NCBI RefSeq assembly: GCF_003732705.1
Contig: NZ_MOBR01000002.1
Span: forward strand, 186,001 to 250,000
Length of the DNA stretch: 64,000 nt
Source of the DNA: Pseudomonas frederiksbergensis
GTDB lineage: Bacteria > Pseudomonadota > Gammaproteobacteria > Pseudomonadales > Pseudomonadaceae
Direction of reading: 5' to 3'
Under the pieces are notes generated by a model that had not been told where the DNA came from, did no database searches, and saw nothing but the letters and a program-made list of their open reading frames with translations. Shown here piece after piece: positions 20,265-29,780 of the stretch (positions are counted from its first letter, which is position 1; the number at the start of each line of letters is the position of its first letter). Both the position numbers and the translations under genes were made by a program.

Positions 20265-20378
20265 GATCGTTCCCACGCTCTGCGTGGTAACGCCGCCAGG
20301 GACGCTCCGCGTCCGCTGTTACGACTGTGACGCGGAGCGTCACGGGATGCATTCCCACGCGGGAGCGTGGGAACGATC
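20265..20378. repeat. About 105-bp composite palindrome (family A)
   Basis: Ends GATCGTTCCCACGC / GCGTGGGAACGATC. The right hairpin has a GCGGGAGCG variant. Lies between the hutU upstream region and the hutD stop codon at 20394. Confidence 0.92.
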
Positions 20379-20393
20379 AGTGGAGGGTTTGGA

Positions 20394-20960
20394 TCAGCGT
20401 GCGATCAGCTCGATCACGCAGCACGGCCCGTTACTGGCGACTTCCAGCAGACCGGTATTGCCGTCGAGTCGCAGGCAATCATGGCGTCCAAGTTGTGCGT
20501 CGCTGTTACCGACCTTCACTTCCAGCGTCTCGGTGACACTGAACACCAGCACAGTCCCGGCCGAACTGAAAAACCGCTGCTCGCCATCCGACCACTGCAA
20601 CCGCGCGCTATACCGCTGCGGCGCATAGATCAGATTGAAATCGCGAATCAGCCCGCCGAGCAAGGTGCAGGAGACCTGGCTCTCGCCGCTGAAGGCAAAC
20701 GGGTCCAGCGGTAACAACGGGCGCGTGTCCTGGCCGTCAACGCGCAAGGTCATGCCCTCGCCTTGCAGCACGGTGATCACCCGCTCATAGCCGGCGAATG
20801 TCGAGAAGCCGCCCGACTCACCGATATCGGCAATCGACAGACGCCAGCCGAAACCATCCAGGCCAGTGCCTGCATCGCGGGTGATTTCTTCAGTGCTGCC
20901 GCCGCCGTTTTTCCACGGCATGCGCGGGTAGTCTTTGGCGCGTAGAACCTTTGCTTTCAT
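20394..20960 (-). CDS. hutD: HutD family protein
   Basis: 188-residue cupin-fold protein conserved in hut loci. Seen: the characteristic DYPRMPWKNGGGSTEEI near residue 10, FGWRLSIADI near 37 and ERVITVLQGEGM near 60. Biochemical function is not established; genetic work in P. fluorescens suggests it limits maximal hut expression (from memory). Lies 10 nt after the hutC stop, so co-transcribed with hutC. Confidence 0.92.
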   Translation of the reverse strand: MKAKVLRAKDYPRMPWKNGGGSTEEITRDAGTGLDGFGWRLSIADIGESGGFSTFAGYERVITVLQGEGMTLRVDGQDTRPLLPLDPFAFSGESQVSCTLLGGLIRDFNLIYAPQRYSARLQWSDGEQRFFSSAGTVLVFSVTETLEVKVGNSDAQLGRHDCLRLDGNTGLLEVASNGPCCVIELIAR

Positions 20961-20970
20961 TTATGGCTCT

Positions 20971-21720
20971 CTATTTATGGAACCGTCCTTCCAGACGATG
21001 ACGGGAACCGGGGTGGATCAAACGGGCGGCGGTCACGGGTTGACGGCCGGACCAGGTGCGGCGACGGATCAGCAGGCACGGCTCGCCCTTTTCAATCTGC
21101 AACAACTTGCACTCGGACGCCTCGGCCAGAATCGCCTCGACCACGTGCTCGCCTTCAGTCAGCGGCGCGACCTGGTTCAAATAGGCGTAAGGCGTTTGCA
21201 GGGTGAAGTCCTGCTTGAGGTAGTCCGGCGCCACCAGCGCGTTGACGAAACGGTCTTCGATTTGCACCGGAATATCATTTTCGAAATGCACGATCAGCGA
21301 GTGGAACACCCGCTGCCCTTCGCGCATGTCCAGGGCCAGCGCGCGCTCGGAACCGGCGGCCTCTTCTTCAAGGGTGATGACCTTGCAGGTGTGGCGGTGA
21401 CCGCGAGAGGCGATTTCGTCGGCGATGTTGTGCACTTCAAACAGCGCGGACTGGCTTTTCGGCTCGGCGACGAACGTGCCGACACCCTGCATGCGCACCA
21501 ACAGACCGTCGGCGGTCATCTCGCGCAGGGCGCGGTTGATGGTCATGCGGCTGAAACCCAGTTGATTGACCAGCTCGCTTTCCGACGGAACGCGGTAGTG
21601 CGGCGGCCAGTTTCCACTGTCGATTTGCTGGGTGATCATCTGTTTGACGCGGGCGTACAAGGGCGCCGGACTGTCGCCCATGTTCGCGGCCAACGGTGAC
21701 ACTGCAGGCGGAGTCGGCAC
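20971..21720 (-). CDS. hutC: Histidine utilisation repressor HutC
   Basis: GntR-family repressor (HutC subfamily), 249 residues. N-terminal winged helix-turn-helix about residues 18-85 (RVPSESELVNQLGFSR, then MTINRALREM) and C-terminal UTRA effector domain that senses urocanate. The GTG at 21720 has AGGGA upstream; an internal ATG (residue 14) is an alternative start. Divergent from hutF across a 107-nt region with an operator, so it probably autoregulates. Confidence 0.96.
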   Translation of the reverse strand: MPTPPAVSPLAANMGDSPAPLYARVKQMITQQIDSGNWPPHYRVPSESELVNQLGFSRMTINRALREMTADGLLVRMQGVGTFVAEPKSQSALFEVHNIADEIASRGHRHTCKVITLEEEAAGSERALALDMREGQRVFHSLIVHFENDIPVQIEDRFVNALVAPDYLKQDFTLQTPYAYLNQVAPLTEGEHVVEAILAEASECKLLQIEKGEPCLLIRRRTWSGRQPVTAARLIHPGSRHRLEGRFHK

Positions 21721-21785
21721 GGTTAATCCCTGTTCGTTTAGTAAAGGTTGCTAGCTTGCCGGAGTTTACCGAGCAGGCAAACGTC

Positions 21786-21801
21786 TGTATATGTATATAC
21801 A
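21786..21801. promoter_or_regulatory. HutC operator between hutC and hutF
   Basis: TGTATATGTATATACA contains the symmetric core TGTA-N2-TACA at 21792-21801, like the hutU operator. It lies 27 nt upstream of the hutF ATG and 66 nt from the hutC start, suited to control both. Confidence 0.75.
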
Positions 21802-21827
21802 AATAACACACGATGGGGTGCTGAACC

Positions 21828-23192
21828 ATGTCCGCCTTCTTTGCCGAACGCGCGCTGCTGCCTAGTGGATGGGCCAACAATGTACGTCTTGAGGTCAGCG
21901 CCGACGGCGTCTTGACCCATATCCAGGCCGATTCCAATGCAGATGGCGCCGAACGGCTAAGCGGTCCACTGCTGCCAGGCATGCCGAATTTGCACTCCCA
22001 CGCCTTCCAACGCGCGATGGCCGGGCTGGCGGAAGTGGCGGGTAATCCGAACGACAGTTTCTGGACCTGGCGCGATTTGATGTATCGCCTCGTCGGAAAA
22101 ATCAGCCCGGATCAACTCGGCGTCATCGCTCGTCAGCTGTACATCGAAATGCTCAAGGCCGGTTACACCTCGGTCGCGGAATTTCATTACGTACACCACG
22201 ACACCAATGGCCAGCCTTATGCTGATCCAGCCGAATTGGCGCTGCGTATCAGCCAGGCCGCCAGTTCCGCCGGCATCGGTTTGACCCTGCTGCCGGTGCT
22301 CTACAGCCACTCCGGTTTCGGCGGCCAGGCCCCGAACAATGGCCAGCGGCGCTTTATCAACAGCACCGAAAACTACCTGAAGCTTCAGTCGCGTTTGCAG
22401 CCGATCCTGGCGCAGCAACCGGCGCAGTCGTTGGGGTTGTGTTTCCACTCGTTGCGCGCGGTCACCCCGCAGCAGATCAGCGAAGTGTTGGCCGCCAGCG
22501 ACAAGCAATGCCCGGTGCACATTCACATTGCCGAACAGCAGAAGGAAGTCGATGACTGCCTGAGCTGGAGCGGCCGCCGTCCGCTGCAATGGCTGTACGA
22601 AAATACCGAAGTCGATCAGCGCTGGTGCCTGGTCCACGCGACCCACGCCAACCCGGAAGAAGTCACGTTGATGGCCAAGAGTCGCGCCATCGCCGGTCTG
22701 TGCCTGACCACCGAAGCTAACCTCGGCGACGGGATTTTCCCAGCGGTGGATTTCCTTGCTCAGGGCGGGCGCATGGGTATTGGTTCCGACAGCCATGTGT
22801 CGTTAAGCGTGGTGGAAGAATTGCGTTGGCTGGAATACGGCCAGCGGCTGCGGGATCAGCGGCGTAATCGCTTGTATGGCGCGGATCAGCCGATGGTCGG
22901 CCGCACACTGTATGACGCAGCATTGGATGGTGGGGCTCAAGCGCTGGGGCAGCCAATTGGTGCATTGGAAGTCGGCAAGCGGGCGGATTGGCTGGTGCTC
23001 GATGGCAACGATCCGTACCTGGCGACGGCCAATGGCGACGGGATTTTGAATCGCTGGCTATTTGCTGGCGGTGACCGTCAAGTGCGCGATGTGCTGGTCA
23101 ATGGCCAGTGGGTTGTGCGTGACGGGCGGCATGCGGGCGAAGAAGAAAGTAACCGGACATTCACCCAAGTCCTGCGCGATTTGCTCGGCTAA
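21828..23192 (+). CDS. hutF: Formimidoylglutamate deiminase
   Basis: Amidohydrolase-superfamily enzyme converting N-formimino-L-glutamate to N-formyl-L-glutamate and ammonia, the step that with HutG defines the five-step pathway. 454 residues. Metal-binding motifs seen: NLHSHAFQRA near residue 53, VHIHIAEQ near 232, LVHATHA near 266 and GIGSDSHVS near 315. ATG at 21828 with GGGGTG upstream. Only hut gene on the plus strand. Confidence 0.97.
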   Translation: MSAFFAERALLPSGWANNVRLEVSADGVLTHIQADSNADGAERLSGPLLPGMPNLHSHAFQRAMAGLAEVAGNPNDSFWTWRDLMYRLVGKISPDQLGVIARQLYIEMLKAGYTSVAEFHYVHHDTNGQPYADPAELALRISQAASSAGIGLTLLPVLYSHSGFGGQAPNNGQRRFINSTENYLKLQSRLQPILAQQPAQSLGLCFHSLRAVTPQQISEVLAASDKQCPVHIHIAEQQKEVDDCLSWSGRRPLQWLYENTEVDQRWCLVHATHANPEEVTLMAKSRAIAGLCLTTEANLGDGIFPAVDFLAQGGRMGIGSDSHVSLSVVEELRWLEYGQRLRDQRRNRLYGADQPMVGRTLYDAALDGGAQALGQPIGALEVGKRADWLVLDGNDPYLATANGDGILNRWLFAGGDRQVRDVLVNGQWVVRDGRHAGEEESNRTFTQVLRDLLG

Positions 23193-23201
23193 GCCCTGAC
23201 C

Positions 23202-23311
23202 GATCGTTCCTACGCTCCGCGTGGGAATGCCTCAATAGACGCTCTGCGTCCGCTTTGAAAGGGACGCGGAGCGTCCAGGGCCGCATTCCCACGCAGAGCG
23301 TGGGAACGATC
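23202..23311. repeat. About 105-bp composite palindrome (family A)
   Basis: Ends GATCGTTCCTACGC / GCGTGGGAACGATC. Lies between the convergent hutF and lipocalin genes. Confidence 0.92.
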
Positions 23312-23317
23312 AGCTCG

Positions 23318-23887
23318 TTAGTTCGAGGTTTTGGCCATCTGCGTATCCGTCGCACGCCAGATCAGTCGCGTCGTGTCGTAACCCTGCTGCCGCGCCTTGC
23401 TCAGCAGTTCTTCACGCACCACACCGTTGACCGTCGGGGTCCGGGACAGCAGCCACAGGTACTTGCGGCTCGGGTCGCCAACAATGGCGGTCTTGTAGTC
23501 ATCGCTGACGTACAGCACCCAGTATTCGCCCTTCGCCACACCCGGAATCAAACGCGAAAACCAGGTATCGAACTGGACCCACAGTTTGTCGGTCTTGCCC
23601 GGCACCTGCGGCCAGGCCGTGCCCTTGGCTTCTTCCCATTGCCAGTCCGGCGTCAGGCAGCGGTTGAGTACCGCCACGTTACCGTCCGGCAGGAGCGTGT
23701 AATGGGCTTCGGATTGCGCGCAGTTGCGCTGGAAATACATCGGCAGGCGGGCCAACTCGTACCAGGTGCCCTGGTAACGCTTGAGGTTGACGCTGTTGGC
23801 CGTCTTCGGCGCCAACGGGTCTACGCCAGAAGAGGCGCAGCCAGCCAATACCAGGCCGGCGAAAAGAACTATCAATAACCGCTTCAT
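23318..23887 (-). CDS. Outer-membrane lipoprotein of the lipocalin family (Blc-like)
   Basis: 189 residues. Lipobox LVLAGC at residues 12-17, so a lipoprotein. The lipocalin signature is visible: YQGTWYELARLP near residue 40 and YVSDDYKTAIVGDP in the later strands, with YLWLLSRTP near the C-terminus. Blc homologues bind lysophospholipids or fatty acids in the outer membrane; the ligand here is inferred. Confidence 0.92.
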   Translation of the reverse strand: MKRLLIVLFAGLVLAGCASSGVDPLAPKTANSVNLKRYQGTWYELARLPMYFQRNCAQSEAHYTLLPDGNVAVLNRCLTPDWQWEEAKGTAWPQVPGKTDKLWVQFDTWFSRLIPGVAKGEYWVLYVSDDYKTAIVGDPSRKYLWLLSRTPTVNGVVREELLSKARQQGYDTTRLIWRATDTQMAKTSN

Positions 23888-23918
23888 TGTTTTTCTCCCG
23901 TGGGCGCGTAGCCCCGGT

Positions 23919-24173
23919 TTACTTCAGGCCTTGGCCGGAAAACATCAGCACTTTGTCACCGGCGTACTGCACGCTGATAAAGCTGTTTTTGTCGCCCCAG
24001 GTGCAACTGGACATGCCAAGCGCGCCTGAACAATCGGCGGGTTTACCCAACAAGGTTTCAACCTCGGCCTTGGCCATACCGGCCGACAGCTTGGAATAAT
24101 TCTCCTGATTGACCTTGCTGCATGCGACCAACAACACGCAAAACGAGAGCAAGGCGATAGATCGCAGCGACAT
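23919..24173 (-). CDS. Small lipoprotein, BamE/SmpA-like fold
   Basis: 84 residues from the ATG at 24173 (AGGAG 7 nt upstream). Lipobox LLVAC (Cys near residue 18). The mature part, YSKLSAGMAKAEVETLLGKP, resembles the BamE/SmpA-type helix-turn motif found in small conserved proteobacterial lipoproteins; two further Cys (DCSG, SSCTW) could form a disulfide. Precise role unknown. A longer upstream frame has no ribosome site. Confidence 0.82.
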   Translation of the reverse strand: MSLRSIALLSFCVLLVACSKVNQENYSKLSAGMAKAEVETLLGKPADCSGALGMSSCTWGDKNSFISVQYAGDKVLMFSGQGLK

Positions 24174-24457
24174 GGTGTAGCTCCTGGGGCGAAGGGGACT
24201 GGCATGGCTGCCAAGCTGAAGCTTAGAAGAGAAAACCCCTATCTGGTTCCCCGACCGCCCGGCTATTTGTTTGGCCGCTCGTCTGCCTTTTGCCAATAAA
24301 TCAGCGACTTTGTCGCGCGGTTGGGCAATTCGTCGGTTTTCGCTGAATAACGCCTAATCTTTGGCGCTGGTCAGTCGAAATAGAGGCAGCGCAAAGCCCG
24401 CTACTGTGGCAAATTGCCGCTCCCTCGTTGACCAGCCCTTTTGCGGTAGTTCACCTA

Positions 24458-26350
24458 ATGACCAGAAACATGAAGTTCAGCCACAAGATTTTGTTGGCTG
24501 CCGCCCTCGTAGTGGCCGTTGCATTCGCGTGCTTCATCCTCTTCAACGACTACCGCCAGCGCCAGACCCTGCGCAGCAGTACCGAGTCCTCGATGCAGGA
24601 ACTGGGCAGCCTGACCACCAGCAACATCCAGACGTGGCTGGAAAGCCGCATTCAGTTGCTGCAATCGCTGTCTCAGCAGATCGCCGTGGATGGCAGCGCC
24701 CCGGCCAGCCTGAAACGCGCCATCGACCTGCCGGCCTACACCGGCAATTTCCAGTTGAGCTACTTCGGCAGCACCGAAGGCGTGATGACCTCGATCCCGG
24801 CGGGCAACCGCGCCGCCGACTACGACCCGCGCGCCCGTGGCTGGTACAAGGCCGCCGATAGCGCGCGGCAAACCATCGTCACCGAACCGTACATCGCCGC
24901 GTCGTCCGGCAAACTGGTGATTACCGTCGCCACGCCCGTGCAGCATGAGAACAAGATGATCGGCGTTGCCGGTGCGGACATCGACCTGACCAGCGTCAGC
25001 GCGATCATCAACTCGCTGAATTTCGGCGGTCATGGCCATGCTTTTATCGTCAGCGCCGACGGCAAGATCCTGATCCACCCGGACAGCAAACTGGTGCTCA
25101 AGACCCTGGCCGAGGCCTACCCGAACGGCGCGCCGAAAGTCAGCCCGGGCCTGAAAGAAGTCGAGCTCGACGGCAAGTCGCAGTTCATCTCCTTCACCCA
25201 CGTCAACGGCGTACCGTCGGCGGACTGGTACGTGGCGCTGGTCCTCGATCAAGACACCGCGTTCGCGATGCTCAGCGAATTCCGCACCTCGGCCATCATC
25301 GCCATGGTCATCGCCGTGGTGATCATCATCGCGTTGCTGGGCATGCTGATCAGTTTCCTGATGCAACCGCTGCTGACCATGGGTCGCGCCATGCATGACA
25401 TCGCCGAAGGCGAAGGCGATTTGACCAAGCGCCTGACCATCCACGGCCACGATGAATTTGGCGCGCTGGGCACTTCGTTCAACCGCTTCGTGGAGCGAAT
25501 CCACACCTCGATTCGTGAAGTCGCCTCGGCCACCGGCCAGGTTAACGAAGTAGCGTTGCGGGTTGTCGCGGCTTCCAACTCGTCGATGTACAACTCCGAT
25601 CAGCAAGCCTCGCGCACCAGCAGCGTTGCCGCAGCGATCAACGAACTGGGGGCCGCCGCCCAGGAAATCGCCCAGAACGCCGCCCTCGCCTCTCAACACT
25701 CCAGCGACGCCCGCGCCCTGGCCGAAGATGGTCAGCAGGTGGTGGATAAAACCATTGCGGCGATGCAGCAGCTGTCGGCGAAGATCAGCGATTCATGCGG
25801 CAACATCGAGACGCTCAACAGCAACACGGTGAACATCGGGCAGATTCTGGAAGTGATCACCAGCATTTCCCAACAAACCAACCTGCTGGCACTCAACGCC
25901 GCCATCGAAGCCGCGCGCGCCGGTGAAGCCGGACGCGGTTTTGCCGTGGTTGCCGACGAAGTGCGCAACCTCGCCCACCGCACCCAGGATTCGGCGCAGC
26001 AAGTGCAGAAGATGATCGAAGAGCTGCAAGTCGGCGCCCGGGAAGCGGTCAGCACCATGACCGACAGCCAGCGCCAGAGCGAAAGCAGCGTCGGCATCGC
26101 CAACCAGGCCGGTGAACGCCTGGGCAGCGTGACTCAGCGCATTGGCGAGATCGACGGCATGAACCAATCCGTGGCCACCGCGACCGAAGAGCAGACCGCG
26201 GTGGTGGAGTCGATCAACGTCGACATCACTGAGATCAACACGCTGAACCAAGAGGGTGTGGAAAACCTGCAAGCCACCTTGCGCGCTTGCTCAGACCTTG
26301 AGCAGCAGGCGGCGCGGTTGAAGCAGTTGGTGGGTAGTTTCAGGATCTAG
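24458..26350 (+). CDS. Methyl-accepting chemotaxis protein with amino-acid-type dCache domain
   Basis: 630 residues from the ATG at 24458. The start is uncertain: a TTG at 24428 and an ATG at 24470 are in frame and no strong ribosome site is visible. Layout: membrane segment near residues 10-32, periplasmic dCache_1 domain to about 280, second membrane segment near 283-306, HAMP to about 360, and a C-terminal signalling domain with the hairpin tip around [20 protein letters not shown]. The ligand pocket shows Tyr122, Arg127, Trp129, Tyr130, Tyr145 and Asp174, the spacing seen in the amino-acid receptor PctA. Probably senses L-amino acids. Confidence 0.93.
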   Translation: MTRNMKFSHKILLAAALVVAVAFACFILFNDYRQRQTLRSSTESSMQELGSLTTSNIQTWLESRIQLLQSLSQQIAVDGSAPASLKRAIDLPAYTGNFQLSYFGSTEGVMTSIPAGNRAADYDPRARGWYKAADSARQTIVTEPYIAASSGKLVITVATPVQHENKMIGVAGADIDLTSVSAIINSLNFGGHGHAFIVSADGKILIHPDSKLVLKTLAEAYPNGAPKVSPGLKEVELDGKSQFISFTHVNGVPSADWYVALVLDQDTAFAMLSEFRTSAIIAMVIAVVIIIALLGMLISFLMQPLLTMGRAMHDIAEGEGDLTKRLTIHGHDEFGALGTSFNRFVERIHTSIREVASATGQVNEVALRVVAASNSSMYNSDQQASRTSSVAAAINELGAAAQEIAQNAALASQHSSDARALAEDGQQVVDKTIAAMQQLSAKISDSCGNIETLNSNTVNIGQILEVITSISQQTNLLALNAAIEAARAGEAGRGFAVVADEVRNLAHRTQDSAQQVQKMIEELQVGAREAVSTMTDSQRQSESSVGIANQAGERLGSVTQRIGEIDGMNQSVATATEEQTAVVESINVDITEINTLNQEGVENLQATLRACSDLEQQAARLKQLVGSFRI

Positions 26351-26368
26351 ATCGTTCTAGAGGGCCTC

Positions 26369-26395
26369 TTCGCGGGCAAGCCTCGCTCCTACAGG
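26369..26395. repeat. Single REP, TGTAGGAGCGAGG type (family B)
   Basis: A lone copy of the family B end (TTCGCGGGCAAGCCTCGCTCC), immediately before a family A element; no partner in inverted orientation. Confidence 0.85.
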
Positions 26396-26399
26396 CACT

Positions 26400-26510
26400 G
26401 ATCGTTCCCACGCTCTGCGTGGGAATGCCTCTTCGGACGCTCCGCGTTCGGCTCTGGATGGGACGCGGAGCGTCCCGGGCTGCATTCCCACGCAGAACGT
26501 GGGAACGATC
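26400..26510. repeat. About 105-bp composite palindrome (family A)
   Basis: Ends GATCGTTCCCACGC / ACGTGGGAACGATC. Lies between the convergent chemoreceptor and DUF924 genes. Confidence 0.92.
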
Positions 26511-26512
26511 GG

Positions 26513-27115
26513 TTAGAACCGGGAACCCGGCCCCGAAAGAAACTCAATCTCCTCAACCGTAGACGCTCTTCCCAACACCGCATTGCGATGGGGAAACCGT
26601 CCAAACTGCGCAATTACCTTCCGATGCCGCTCGGCATAATCCAGGTTATCGGCAAACACCGCCCGTTCAGCCTCAGGCTGCTGCGCGACCAAATCGATAA
26701 ACCGCGAAACCGCTTCGTTCTGCACCGCCAGATTCTCGCAATGCTCAAACACGAGATAGATGAACACCCGCTGAATCGGTCGCAACTGCCGATCAAAATC
26801 CGCGGCGATGCCTTGCGCCACCAGGGCCTGGGCCCGGAGATCACCAGAGAAAGATTTGGGGGTGTCGCGAAAGATCATTCGCGGGAGTTGGTCGAGTAGC
26901 AGCACCAGGGCCAGCCAACCTTCGGGGCGTTGCGCCCAGTCAGTCAAACCGCCGGCCAGTGCCTGCTCGACCCAGTCCCCGAAACGCGTTTGCGCTTCGA
27001 GGTCCTGGCTGTCGCGCTTGCCGAACCATAACTTGCCCTTGTCAGCCTGAATGTCGTCAGGGGATTCGGCTGTTCCGAACCACCATTCGAGCAACGGCTG
27101 CCAGGGCGCGGTCAT
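26513..27115 (-). CDS. DUF924 family protein
   Basis: 200-residue cytosolic protein. The family hallmarks are the Trp-rich start (WQPLLEWWFG), LDQLPRMIFRDTP near residue 75, FIYLVFEHCENL near 117 and FGRFPHRNAVLGR near 173. Function unknown; the fold is thought to be all-helical. Lies 4 nt downstream of fbp and is probably co-transcribed with it. Confidence 0.92.
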   Translation of the reverse strand: MTAPWQPLLEWWFGTAESPDDIQADKGKLWFGKRDSQDLEAQTRFGDWVEQALAGGLTDWAQRPEGWLALVLLLDQLPRMIFRDTPKSFSGDLRAQALVAQGIAADFDRQLRPIQRVFIYLVFEHCENLAVQNEAVSRFIDLVAQQPEAERAVFADNLDYAERHRKVIAQFGRFPHRNAVLGRASTVEEIEFLSGPGSRF

Positions 27116-27119
27116 GGGT

Positions 27120-28130
27120 TTATTCCTTGTGGTAAGCCGTGACGCGTGCGACTTCTTCTTTCGAGCCGAGGAACACCGCTACGCGCTGGTGCAGGCCATC
27201 GGGCTTGATGTCGAGGATGCGCTGGTGGCCATCGGTGGACGCGCCGCCAGCCTGTTCGACCAGGAACGACATCGGGTTGGCTTCGTACATCAAACGCAGT
27301 TTGCCCGGCTTCGACGGCTCGCGGCTGTCACGTGGGTACATGAACAGGCCACCACGGGTCAGGATCCGGTGCACGTCGGCAACCATCGCGGCCACCCAAC
27401 GCATGTTGTAGTTCTTTTTCAACGGGCCTTCATCGCCCGCCAGCAATTCGCCGACGTAGCGTTGTACCGGGGCTTCCCAGTGACGCTGGTTGGACGAGTT
27501 GATCGCGAATTCCTGAGTGGACTCCGGGATCGTGATGTCTTCGTGGGTCAGTACGAAGCTGCCCATTTCACGGTCCAGGGTGAAGCCTTTCACGCCGTCG
27601 CCCAGGGTCAGCACCAGCATGGTTTGCGGGCCGTAGATGGCATAACCGGCGGCAACTTGTTCGGTGCCTGGTTGCAGGAAGGCTTTTTCGTTCAGCGCTT
27701 CGTTCTGGCTCAGGTATTCGCTCGGGCAACGCAGCACCGAGAAGATCGTGCCGACCGGGGCGTTGATGTCGATGTTGGACGAACCGTCCAGTGGGTCGAA
27801 TACCAGCAGGTACGCGCCTTTCGGGTATTTGCCCGGGATCTGGTAGGCATTGTCCATTTCTTCGGACGCCATGCCGGCCAGGTGACCGCCCCATTCGTTG
27901 GCTTCGAGCAGGATCTCGTTGGAGATCACGTCGAGCTTCTTCTGCACTTCGCCTTGGACGTTTTCAGTGCCCATGCTGCCCAGAACACCACCGAGGGCGC
28001 CCTTGGAGACGGCGTGGCTGATTTCTTTACAGGCGCGCGCCACCACTTCGATCAGGAAACGCAGATCGGCAGGGGTGTTGTTGCTACGGGTCTGCTCAAT
28101 CAAATAGCGACTCAGGGTAACGCGGGACAT
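27120..28130 (-). CDS. fbp: Class I fructose-1,6-bisphosphatase
   Basis: Gluconeogenic enzyme hydrolysing fructose-1,6-bisphosphate; 336 residues. Seen: the metal-binding [20 protein letters not shown] near residue 115 and GGLFMYPRD near 255 for the phosphate site. Cytosolic, Mg-dependent, essential for growth on organic acids and amino acids in pseudomonads. Confidence 0.97.
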   Translation of the reverse strand: MSRVTLSRYLIEQTRSNNTPADLRFLIEVVARACKEISHAVSKGALGGVLGSMGTENVQGEVQKKLDVISNEILLEANEWGGHLAGMASEEMDNAYQIPGKYPKGAYLLVFDPLDGSSNIDINAPVGTIFSVLRCPSEYLSQNEALNEKAFLQPGTEQVAAGYAIYGPQTMLVLTLGDGVKGFTLDREMGSFVLTHEDITIPESTQEFAINSSNQRHWEAPVQRYVGELLAGDEGPLKKNYNMRWVAAMVADVHRILTRGGLFMYPRDSREPSKPGKLRLMYEANPMSFLVEQAGGASTDGHQRILDIKPDGLHQRVAVFLGSKEEVARVTAYHKE

Positions 28131-28295
28131 GGAAGGCTCCGGTGGAATGGGGGGGCTAAAAACCCGCGCAGTTTAACGCGAGTCGGGGCGCATTTCCTCC
28201 TATCAGACGTGATACGCCCAATAGAGTTCATGTGCGGGGTTTAGCGTAGTTCGAAACCGACGCAGTTTCGGGATTTTTGCTGGGTTGGAGGACGC

Positions 28296-28384
28296 CTTCG
28301 CGGGCAAGCCTCGCTCCTACGGTTTTGTGTCGTTCGCGCAAATTGGCACGATGCGAACCTGTAGGAGCGAGGCTTGCCCGCGAA
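28296..28384. repeat. REPIN, family B, outward orientation
   Basis: Left end CTTCGCGGGCAAGCCTCGCTC and right end GAGCGAGGCTTGCCCGCGAA, i.e. the reverse arrangement of the 18117 element. In the 276-nt gap between fbp and the DUF3999 gene; a matching element lies upstream of the DUF2339 gene. Confidence 0.9.
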
Positions 28385-28406
28385 CGGCGCGCAGCGCCGA
28401 ACAATC

Positions 28407-29780
28407 TCAGGGTTTGACGGGTGGTTTGCGCAACAGGCTGACCGCCATTACCGCCAAAAACAGCACACTGAGCAACAACACCGCCCACAACCCGAATTTC
28501 TTCCAGTTGGTGTCCGCCGTGGCAGCGGCAACCGCCGTCGGCGCCTGTGTCACCACCGCCCCGCCATCAACCGTAGCCTTGCCCAACGACGCAAACTTCG
28601 CCGGGCTGTAATCGGGAATCAACGTCGACAACGGCAAATTCGCTGTCTTCACCGTCGCACTGCCCAGCGCCAGCGTATAGGGCCCGGCGCCACGCGCCAG
28701 GAACACCACTTGCGTCGAGCGCACGGCAAATTTCACGGTCGGCGCTTCAACGCCCAGGCCACCACCGCGCTCATCCACGGTCAGTTTCAACTGCTGCACG
28801 GTTTGCCCCGACAACTGCAATTCGTTCTGCACCACGTCCTGACCATTCTGGGTCAGGCGATAGAGCAAACCGCTGCTCAAGGGCTGCCACGGCAAACTGC
28901 TTTCGCGCCGACCGGACAAGTTCACCGGCGCCAGGCTGTTGGGCTGATTCAACTCAATCTGCACTCGCTCAACGTTCAGCCCCATCGGCAATTGCCAGGT
29001 GTATTCGCCATCCTTCAACCGCGTACCGGCCAAGGGTGGCGACCAGACCAACGGCAACGGCAGGCTGCGGGTGCTGGCGCTTTCCAGTTGCGCGGAAGTC
29101 AGGGTCGGCGCCGATTGCGGGGCGTTCCACAACAAACGCAGATAGCGCGCCGATTGGCCCGGCAAGCCGACTTCATGTTGCTCGACCCGCTCGTCGGCAA
29201 ACGACAACCGCGCCACCTGCCCTTCGCCCCACGACTGCCAATGCTGCAAGTCGTCGCTGGCCTCGATGCTGAAACGCTGGAAGCCGTCGCGCTCGCTGGT
29301 CCAGTCGAGGATCAACTGCTGCAACGGTGCCTTGATCCCGCTGGCGTCGAGCAACCAGCCACGCAGCACTTCTTCCCCCGCCTCCAATTGACTGGACGGC
29401 TGCACTTCCACCAGCGTGCCGTTAGCGCTCGATTGCACCCGCACACTCGGCGCGCGCTCGGTGGCGTCCGCCGAGTTGTACAGCGGGAACCACTTCACGT
29501 CGGTTGTGGTGCGGTTTTCGGCGGATTGCGCGGTTTGCCGAGCCAAGGCGTAGGCCTGGGCCTCACCGGCCGCGTTGAATACACGCACGTCGCTGAGATC
29601 GGTTTGTCGTGCGTTCAGTTGCACGCTCAGCGGCAATTCGAGGCGATACCACGGCCCTTCGCCGCTCACGGACAACGGCACCTGAGTGCTGAAGTCCGAC
29701 GGTTTTTCCTGGGCACCGGCCGACAGCGCCACGCCCAGCGCAACTGCGCCCAACCACCCCAGGTTCAGCTTCTGACTCAA
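28407..29780 (-). CDS. DUF3999 domain-containing membrane protein
   Basis: 457 residues. N-terminal signal sequence (hydrophobic GAVALGVALSAGAQ, cleaved near residue 25), a large periplasmic beta-rich region, and a C-terminal membrane helix (LWAVLLLSVLFLAVMAVSLL) ending in positive residues. Function unknown. Overlaps the DUF2339 gene by 4 nt (ATGA); this pairing is widespread and suggests a joint envelope function. Confidence 0.9.
   Translation of the reverse strand: MSQKLNLGWLGAVALGVALSAGAQEKPSDFSTQVPLSVSGEGPWYRLELPLSVQLNARQTDLSDVRVFNAAGEAQAYALARQTAQSAENRTTTDVKWFPLYNSADATERAPSVRVQSSANGTLVEVQPSSQLEAGEEVLRGWLLDASGIKAPLQQLILDWTSERDGFQRFSIEASDDLQHWQSWGEGQVARLSFADERVEQHEVGLPGQSARYLRLLWNAPQSAPTLTSAQLESASTRSLPLPLVWSPPLAGTRLKDGEYTWQLPMGLNVERVQIELNQPNSLAPVNLSGRRESSLPWQPLSSGLLYRLTQNGQDVVQNELQLSGQTVQQLKLTVDERGGGLGVEAPTVKFAVRSTQVVFLARGAGPYTLALGSATVKTANLPLSTLIPDYSPAKFASLGKATVDGGAVVTQAPTAVAAATADTNWKKFGLWAVLLLSVLFLAVMAVSLLRKPPVKP

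Larger units (their letters stand above)
19915..20393. other. hutD-hutU intergenic regulatory region
   Basis: 479 bases without a gene. From hutU outward it holds a leader of about 135 nt, a HutC-type operator, a sigma-54-type promoter, about 180 nt of upstream DNA where an activator could bind, and a family A palindrome next to the hutD stop. A weak NtrC-like 17-mer (TGCGCC-N5-GGGGCG, 20212-20228) is visible. I could not assign a CbrB site. Confidence 0.7.
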
